Assembly: GCF_033118175.1 (NCBI RefSeq)
Contig: NC_083691.1
Coordinates: 61,470,001-61,534,000 of the forward strand
Source: Dama dama
Taxonomy: Eukaryota; Chordata; Mammalia; Artiodactyla; Cervidae
Length of the DNA stretch: 64,000 nucleotides
Direction of reading: 5' to 3'
Below, piece by piece: positions 57,499-64,000 of the stretch; position 1 is the first letter of the stretch; every line of letters starts with the position of its first letter. A program made the translations under genes and the position numbers. The notes under the pieces are model-generated. The model ran no database searches, was not told where the DNA came from, and worked only from the letters and a program-made list of their open reading frames with translations.

Positions 57499-57685
57499 TT
57501 GCCAGATAGAATATAAAACACTCAGTGCTATTTGAATTTCAGATAAATAACCAACAATCTTTTAATATGTGTCGGCCCAGAATATTGCATGGGACATACT
57601 TAGGCTAAAAAATTGTCATTTATCTGAAATTCAAATATATTTGGGTGTCCTATCTTTTCTATTTTTTCCCCTTAAATCTGACAGT
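57499..57685. mobile_element. Palindromic non-autonomous DNA transposon
   Basis: Foldback element of about 187 bp. The left arm 'gttgccagatagaatataaa' with 'tttgaatttcagataaataa' is complementary to the right arm 'tcatttatctgaaattcaaa' with 'gggtgtcctatc'; the centre is near 57580-57600. I believe this is the MER53-like family, but the name is from memory. Confidence 0.7.
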
Positions 57686-58138
57686 ATTATCTCTAGGTAG
57701 AAGATTGGCATGATGGTTAAAGTCCAAACATTGTTAATATGCATGCTGTTTGTACTCCAAGCTCTGTAACTTACTAGCTTTCTGTCTTCGGGTAAAGTTT
57801 CTTTTTTAAAATGCAACCAGAGTTTTCCAGTGTGTGCCAGGCCATGTGGTGAGGTTATAAGGAGAGAATGCATGTAAAGTCTCAGTACATAGTGGCTGAA
57901 GAAGTTGCAGTAACTGGTGGTGGCCTGGTAACAGACAGCCAGGTATTTCTCTACCCATGTAGCAGAGATGTCTCAAGCTTCGACTCCGAGTTCAGCTTTT
58001 CCTACTAGGTTGGTTGTGTCTGGCTTTTGTTTTGCTGCCGTCTTGACTTGGTAAAGCAGATTCTGCTACAGATTCGCCTGGTACTCCCTGTCTTCTTAGA
58101 GCAGGGAGAGCAGGCCTAGCCCTCACACATGCAGGCAG

Positions 58139-58478
58139 TCAGTTCAGTCGCTCAGTCATATCCGACTCTTTGCAACCCCATGGACTGCAGCATGCCAGGC
58201 CCCCCTGCCCATCACCAACTCCCGGAGTTTACTCAAACTCATGTTCATTGAGTTGGTGATACCATCCAACCATCTCATCCTCTGTTGTTGCCTTCTCCTC
58301 CCACCTTCAATCTTTCCCAGCATCAGGGTCTTTTCCAACGAGTCTGTTCTTTGCATCAGGTGGCCAAAGTATTGGAGTTTCAGCTTCAGCATCAGTCCTT
58401 CCAATGAATATTCAGGACTGATTTCCTTTAGGATGGACTGGTTGGATCTCCTTGCAGTCCAAGAGACTCTCAAGAGTC
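58139..58478 (-). mobile_element. BovB LINE 3' fragment, antisense
   Basis: A reversed BovB tail of 340 bp from 'agtcagttcagtcgctcag' to 'gagactctcaagagtc', 5'-truncated in the C-terminal ORF. The minus frame (58156-58473) keeps LMLKLKLQYFGHLMQRTDS. No clear target-site duplication. Confidence 0.95.
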
Positions 58479-58718
58479 AGGAAGAGCCAGGAGGCAGGCA
58501 AATCCCTTTGCCCATCAGCACCTGCAGTCAGCGGGGAAGAAAGGGGCATTTTTTTCCCCAGAGATTTGGATCATGCGCCTTTGATGCTGCAGGCTGTGAC
58601 CCAGGTCACAGTAGGCCGAGAAGCACTTCCTGACACTTCCCTTCCTGTAACCATCGGAGGCCCTGCCCTAGAGGAATCCTTGGCTCAATTCTTGCCACCT
58701 ACTTATGCAGGACAGCCT

Positions 58719-58957
58719 GCTGCTCCTGCTACTGTGAAGTCACTTCAGTTGTGTCCGACTCTGTGCGACCCCATCCCTGGGATTCTCCAGGCAAGAACAC
58801 TGGAGTAGGTTGCCATTTCCTTCTCAAGTGCATAAAAGTGAAAAGTGAAAGTGAATTCGCTCAGTCATGTCTGACTCTTCGTGACCCCATGGACTGCAGC
58901 CTACCAGGCTCCTCCGTCCATGGGATTTTCCAGGCAAGAGTACCGGAGTCACAGCCT
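58719..58957 (-). mobile_element. Bov-tA-type SINE dimer, antisense
   Basis: Two reversed 3' modules: the first from 58719, with a (CTGCT)-like tail start and 'gtccgactctgtgcgacccc'; the second from about 58850, preceded by 'aaaagtgaaagtgaattcgc' and containing 'ctgactcttcgtgaccccat'. Same architecture as the unit at 27231-27520. Confidence 0.88.
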
Positions 58958-59029
58958 AACCCACACTTATTCCTGGACTAATTTACATATTACTAGTTGT
59001 TCCTCCTGGGAAGTAGGTGTGTTAGGAGG

Positions 59030-59500
59030 ATACAGTGAATGCAAGCTGATAGAAACCTGACTTAAGCAAAAGGGAGATCTGGGCTCCCATAACCCAATCT
59101 CAGCAGAGCAGCAGGGACTGCCTTAGGGATCACTGCAGCCAGGACTCAACCGTGGTCACTACTCTCTCAGGTTCTGCCTTCTGTCTGTTCTCTTCATTTT
59201 CTCTAACCACAGATGGTTTCTCTCTTCTGAAAGGGAACAGGCAGCTCCTGACTTTCATGCTTATAACCTCACAATCAGAGAGGGAGAGTTCCTCTCTCCC
59301 AGGTCCCAATAGGGAAATCTATGGGGAAGAATCTTATAGGACCAGCTTGGGTCCTCCCTGTGACCAGAGAAATGCGTGGCTCAACTTTGTGGCTATCCTT
59401 GGACAAGTCATTGTAGCCAGAGGGATAAGCTACTTGGCCCTCATCAGAACGATTGGTTACACTACAAAAAGAGCAGTTTCCAAAGTATTGGCTGAGGGAG
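59030..59500 (-). repeat. Possible old mammalian repeat
   Basis: Blocks such as 'ctttcatgcttataacctca', 'ggaccagcttgggtcctccc' and 'gtagccagagggataagcta' resemble a dispersed mammalian repeat I cannot name. A 131-codon plus frame crosses it and is not credible as a gene. Confidence 0.35.
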
Positions 59501-59816
59501 TGCTATTATCAGAAGGAGGAAGGGTTTATGTCTGTGTCCTCTTGTAAATAAAGAGCTCAGGGAAGGAGAGGCTGGGTTGGGTTGGACTGGTTGGAACATC
59601 TTTTTGAGGTGGGAGGTTGCCTGGGTCATGGAGATGGGATAACTGAAATCTAGTTCAGTCTCTGCTGGACCATACATTATTTTGGTTTGATCTGGGCAGT
59701 GGGATGGGGCTGGTGGTAACTTTTAAAGGAAAATCAGAGGTATGCTTGTGGCTTTTAGTACTTAAGAGGGTAGTTACATCTACGGACATTCTACTAGGCA
59801 TTTACTTGATGTCTAG

Positions 59817-60039
59817 TAAAGTATTAGGGTGTCCCAGTTGGCTCAGTGATAAAGAATCTGCCTGCCAATGCAGGAGATGTGGGTTGATCCCTGGGCTGGG
59901 AAGATCCCCTGGAGAAGGGAATGGTAACGCACTCCTGTATCCTTGCCTGGAAAATCCCGTGGACAGAGGAGCCTCGCGGGCTTCAGTCCACGGGGTTCAA
60001 AAAAGTTGGACACGACTGAGAACGCAGTATAAAGTACTA
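59817..60039 (+). mobile_element. Bov-tA SINE, sense, 10-bp target-site duplication
   Basis: A complete SINE from 'gggtgtcccagttggctcag' to 'cacgactgagaacgcagtat'. Target-site duplication taaagtatta (59817-59826) and taaagtacta (60030-60039), one mismatch. Confidence 0.92.
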
Positions 60040-60164
60040 AGAACTTTAGGAGTTTCCAAATCAACAGAAGACAAGATCTCATCCTTTGAGAAATGGGAAT
60101 TCTTGAGGAATTTATTATCTTCTTAGGTTGACAAGCTATCCACAGGTGAAACACTTAAAAAGAG

Positions 60165-60420
60165 CTTTATTTTTTTACTTTAAATTATTTATTTATTTAT
60201 TTGTTTTTGGCTGCTCTGAGTTTCCTTGGCTTTATGTGGGCTTCTCATTACAGTGGCTTCTTGTTGTGGAGGGTAGGCTCTAGGGTTTGTGGGCTTCAGT
60301 AGTTGCAGTGCATGGGCTTAGCTGGCCCACAGCATGTGGGATCTTCCTGGACCAGGGATCAAACTGGTGTCCCCTGCATTGGCAGGCAGATTCTTAACTA
60401 CTGGACTACCAGGGCAGTCC
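60165..60420 (-). mobile_element. CHR-type SINE, antisense
   Basis: Reversed A/T-rich tail ('ttatttatttatttatttg'), 'cttggctttatgtgggcttc', 'ggaccagggatcaaactggt' and the reversed head 'ctggactaccagggcagtcc'. Confidence 0.9.
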
Positions 60421-60828
60421 TAGAAAACTTTTAAGGAAGTCCCAGATGGTGTCTGAGCTCTGAGTTCTGTGACACATCACGGCATGGGGATCAGGTCTGT
60501 GGGCTGAAAGAAACGGGGAGGCTGCCTAGGGTGATGTGAGCTGGGGCTTGGAGAACAAAGTGCAGGCTGAATGCTGAGGCTGAACTCACAAAGGTTTTCA
60601 AAAATTTTAGTGTGCTTTAGGACACATAAATGAAAATTGGGTTTTGTGAAGTATGTAGCCCGGGAGGATGCTGCCTTAGGATGAAGACTCAGGTTTCTTG
60701 TCCTCCAAAAGATAAAAATAAATGTGTGTTTTTTGTTTGTTTGTTTTTACCATACTAAAACTTAGGGTTTGGCAAAGGGCAATTTGATTTCTATGGATAT
60801 CTCTGCTTTGCTAATGTTCCAGGAGGTA
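60421..60828. other. Unassigned sequence
   Basis: No recognisable repeat or exon apart from a (GTTT)n run near 60734-60750. Confidence 0.4.
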
Positions 60829-61018
60829 CTTAGTTGTTGTTGTTTATTCACTAAGTCATGTCCAGCTCTCCAGACTTCTCTGTCTATGGGATTTCCCAGA
60901 CAAGAATACTGGAGTGGGTTGCCATTTCCTCCTCCAGGGGATCTTCCAAGCCCAGGGATCAAACCCACATCTCCTGCATTGGCAGGCAGATTCTTTACTA
61001 CTGAGTCACCAGGGAAGC
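60829..61018 (-). mobile_element. Bov-tA SINE, antisense
   Basis: Reversed SINE with a (TTG)n tail start, lacking part of the central 'gaccccatgga' region. 'actggagtgggttgccattt', 'gggatcaaacccacatctcc' and 'gagtcaccagggaagctg' are clear. Confidence 0.9.
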
Positions 61019-61234
61019 TGTGGATCATGTAAAGAATCATAGACCAGGGAAAAATCACTAATACTTTTTATCTTAAGCAAGTTAAAGCTTGTTTATGAAT
61101 GAATAAATGGGGAATGTTAAGAGAGAAATATTAAAAAAAAAAAACAAAACACAGTTGGCAAATCAGGCAAGTCTTCATAAATATTGTGAGGATACAGGAA
61201 GAAGCAGATGTGCAGGGAAGAACAGGATTTTTAA

Positions 61235-61435
61235 AGTCTAGAGGATCCTGGTTTGAATTTTATCTCTGAAGCTTACTAAGAAGCATGAGCCTGCATAATA
61301 AAAGGGGAATGAGGATGGTACTTCAGAGGATTTTATTTTTGAGGATACAACAGATTATCTGTGCAAATACTTAGGGTGGTACTTGGCAAGTAGTAGAGAC
61401 TTAATAAATGGTTGTCATTATTGTTGACATAAAAT
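61235..61435 (-). repeat. MIR SINE, antisense
   Basis: 'ggatcctggtttgaatttta', 'taataaaaggggaatgagga', 'gtacttggcaagtagtagag' and 'acttaataaatggttgtcat' follow the reversed MIR. Confidence 0.8.
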
Positions 61436-61464
61436 ATAAATATGTGTGGGTAGAGGGGGCAGGA

Positions 61465-61680
61465 ACCATTATGGTTTAACACCTATTATGTGCTGGACAC
61501 TGGACTATGTATGCATTTTACATGAATGATTAAATGCCATTGCCACAAAAGACATGTGAGGAAGATGCTGTGATTTTCATTTGAGAGGTGAGGAGACTCT
61601 GCCCCAAGGAGGTTAAGGGGCCCCACTCAGGTCAGTTTGAACCAGGGTGTGTCTGACTCCAGAGTCTTGCTCTTTTTTCC
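61465..61680 (+). repeat. MIR SINE, sense
   Basis: 'acctattatgtgctggacac', 'attttcatttgagaggtgag', 'gtttgaaccagggtgtgtc' and 'gactccagagtcttgctc' follow MIR order. It lies head-to-head with the antisense MIR just upstream. Confidence 0.85.
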
Positions 61681-61974
61681 TTAGAGGGGAGATCAAAGGT
61701 GGCTGGTGAGGACTGGCAGGCAATTTCCTGGTCAGGGCACTACACTGTAGACTTCTCTTCAGATGTTATGGGAGGGACCCAGAAGGTTGGGGGTGAGGGA
61801 CAGTGATGCAAACCCAGTATAAATGGTTGGTAAAGGCAAGATATAGGTGGGCAATCTCTTCTTGAGCCACACTCCATAATAAGCTCCAAAAGCAGCATTT
61901 CCCCAGGAATGCCAGAATCATACACACACACAGAGAGACCCTAGGAACCAATTTCCTGAGGAGGTTTGCTAAGC

Positions 61975-64000
61975 AAAGATGGCGGATTCTTCTGGCAAGA
62001 TGGTGGAGTAAAAGGATGTGTGCTCATTTTCTTCTGCAAGAACTCCAAAATTACAACATGCTGCTGAACAACCATCGACAGGAGAATGTCAGACTCCATG
62101 AGAAAAAGATACCCCACATCCAGGGGCAAAGGAGAAGGCCCAGCAAGATGGTAGGAGGGGCAAAATCATGTTTAGAATCAAACTCCATACCCACCAGAGA
62201 TGCTTAGAGGTCTCAAACAAAACTTTATGCACACCAGGACCCAGCGACCCCACAGAGACTGAACCAGACCTGTGTTTGAGTCTCCTGTGGAGGTATGGGT
62301 CAGCAGTGGCCTGCTGCAGGGCCAGGGGCTCAGGGTGCAGCTACCTGGTCACACAGACTGTCTTGGAGGTTGCCATTAACCCTATCATAGAGCCATCAAG
62401 CAGAGGACCACAAACTGCAGAACAATTATGCCAAAGAAATTCTCACACTGTTAAGAAAGTTCTAGGACCCACAACAGATTTCCCAACCTGGGGGTCTGGC
62501 AAAGGGACTGAGAAGTCCCAGGAAATTCGACTTTGGAAGCCAGTGGTATTTGATTACAGAACTTACATAGTGTGTGGGGGAAACACACTTGTGAGCACCG
62601 GGACCAAGGAGAAAAGAGCAGTGACCCCACAAAAGACTGGCCCAGACTTGCCTGTGAGTGTCCAAGAGTCTTCGGGGGCAGCGTGGGTCGGCAGTGGCCT
62701 GCTGCAGGGTTAGGGGCACTAAGTGTGACAGTGCATGCATGGGACCTTTTGAAGGAGGTCACCATTATCTTCATTTCCTTCACCATAGTTTGGTCTCAGG
62801 TCAAACAACAGGGAGGGAACAGAGCCCCACCCATCAATAGAAAGTTGGATTAAAGATTTACTGAGCCTGGACCCCTCCATCAGAATAAGACCCAATTCCC
62901 CCCACAGTCAGTCTCTCCCATCAGGAAGCTTCCATAAGCCTCTTATCTTTGCCAGACAGAATGAAAACCACAATCACAGAAAACTAATCAAACGGATCAC
63001 ATGGACCACAGCCTTGTCTAACTCAGTGAAACTATGAGCCATGCCATGTAGGGCCAACCAAGATGGATAGGTCAAGGTGGAGATTTCTGACAATGTGGTC
63101 CATTGGAGAAGAGAATGGCTAACCACTTCAGTATTCATGCCTTGAGAACCCCGTGAACAGTATGAAAAGGCAAAAAGATAGGACACTGAAAGATGAACTC
63201 CCTGGGTCAGTAGGTGCCCAGTGTGTTACTGGAGAAGAGTGGAGAAATAACTCCAGAAAGAATGAAGAGGCAGAGCCAAAGCGAAAACAATGGCCAGTTG
63301 TGGATGTGACTGGTGATGGAAGTAAAGTCTGATCCTTTAAAGAGCAGTATTGCACAGGAACCTGGAATGTTAGGTCCATGAATCAAGGTAAATTAAAAAT
63401 GGTCAAACAGGAGATGGCAAGAGTGAACATTGACATTTTAGGAATCAGTGAACTAAAATCGACTGGAATGGGTGAATTTAATTCAGATGACCATTATATC
63501 TACTACTGTGGGCAAGAATCCCTTAGAAGAAATGAAGTAGCCATGATAATCAACAAAAGAGTCTGAAATGCAGTACTTGGATACAATCTCAAAAATGACA
63601 GAATGATCTCTGTTCATTTCCAAGGAAAACCATTCAATATCACAGTTATCCAAGTCTATGCGCCAACCAGTAATGGTGAAAGAGCTGAAATTGAACAATT
63701 CTATGAAGACCTACAAGACCATCTAGAACTAACACCCTAAAAAGATGTCCTTCTCATCATAGGGGACTGGAATACAAAAGTAGGACTTCAAGAGATACCT
63801 GGAGTAATAGGTAAATTTGGCCATGGAGTACAAAATGAAGGAGGGCAAAGGCTAATAGGGTTTTGCCAAGAGAACACACTGGTCATAGCAAATACCCTCT
63901 TCCAACAACACAAGAAAAGATTCTACACGTGGGCATTAACAGATGATCAATACTGAAATCAGACTGATTATATTCTTTGCAGCCAAAGATGGAGAAGCTC
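61975..64000 (+). mobile_element. BovB LINE, 5' two-thirds, runs off the window
   Basis: Starts near 'aagatggcggattcttctgg' / 'ggcaagatggtggagtaaaa' (61975-62012) and carries the BovB 5' UTR ('aggagaaggcccagcaagat'), a duplicated 5' UTR module (about 62226-62400 and 62588-62775), a segment related to Bov-A SINEs (about 63100-63170) and the endonuclease ORF. As BovB is about 3.2 kb, the RT and 3' end should lie beyond 64000. It is the only copy here with a 5' end. Confidence 0.93.
63345..64000 (+). pseudogene. BovB APE-type endonuclease relic
   Basis: The N-terminal domain of the BovB ORF, an apurinic-endonuclease-like nickase used in target-primed reverse transcription. In order: GTWNVRSMNQGKL, GISELKSTGMGEF (catalytic Glu block, with Trp changed to Ser), YIYYCGQESLRRNEVA, VIQVYAPTSN (Tyr/Pro block) and IGDWNTKVG (catalytic Asp and Asn, 63762-63773), then DYILCSQRW at the window end. 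Three same-frame stops, at 63564-63566, 63738-63740 and 63954-63956, kill it; frame and motifs are otherwise preserved, without an obvious frameshift. Confidence 0.93.

Overview
This window is ruminant nuclear DNA. The diagnosis rests on its repeats: about two dozen insertions of Bov-tA/Bov-A2 SINEs and of the RTE-type LINE BovB, plus older CHR-type SINEs shared by ruminants, hippos and whales. Beneath these lies the general mammalian layer of L1, L2, MIR, MaLR LTRs and hAT transposons. Species cannot be fixed from this alone; any pecoran (cattle, sheep, goat, deer) would fit. I found no exon of a recognisable protein-coding gene, no tRNA or rRNA gene and no CRISPR. The window reads as intergenic or deep-intronic sequence. 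Nearly every open frame that encodes something recognisable is a LINE or SINE fragment.

Layout. 1-9190: mostly unique DNA with eroded L2, MIR and L1 pieces, one CHR SINE, one Bov-tA and a 44-nt strictly alternating purine/pyrimidine tract. About 9190-25600: one ancient minus-strand L1, split repeatedly. A full-length plus-strand L1 (about 14057-21738) sits inside it, and that L1 was itself hit by a young L1 3' fragment and two SINEs. The same block holds a BovB copy with a foldback (inverted-duplicate) structure inside a MaLR LTR, other SINEs, a BovB tail and a MER1-like hAT element. 25600-36340: unique DNA with MIR, L2, CHR and BovB, an 86-88 bp high-identity dispersed duplication, and a three-level nest (hAT, then LTR, then Bov-tA). 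36340-43100: further old L1 DNA carrying BovB, SINEs and an MLT1-like LTR. 43100-53640: repeat-poor DNA with one Bov-A2, a small CpG cluster beside a CA tract and candidate regulatory blocks. 53640-64000: a BovB reverse-transcriptase fragment, more SINEs and CHR, and the 5' half of a BovB (5' UTR and endonuclease) running off the right edge.

There is no gene network to describe. The story is insertion history: target-site duplications (TSDs), many exact, let the order of events be read. The most unusual items are the BovB palindrome at 10477-11250, the young dispersed duplication at 25180/31978, the layered L1 block and the duplicated 5' UTR modules of the BovB at the right end. All repeat family names come from memory of their consensus sequences, not from a database search.
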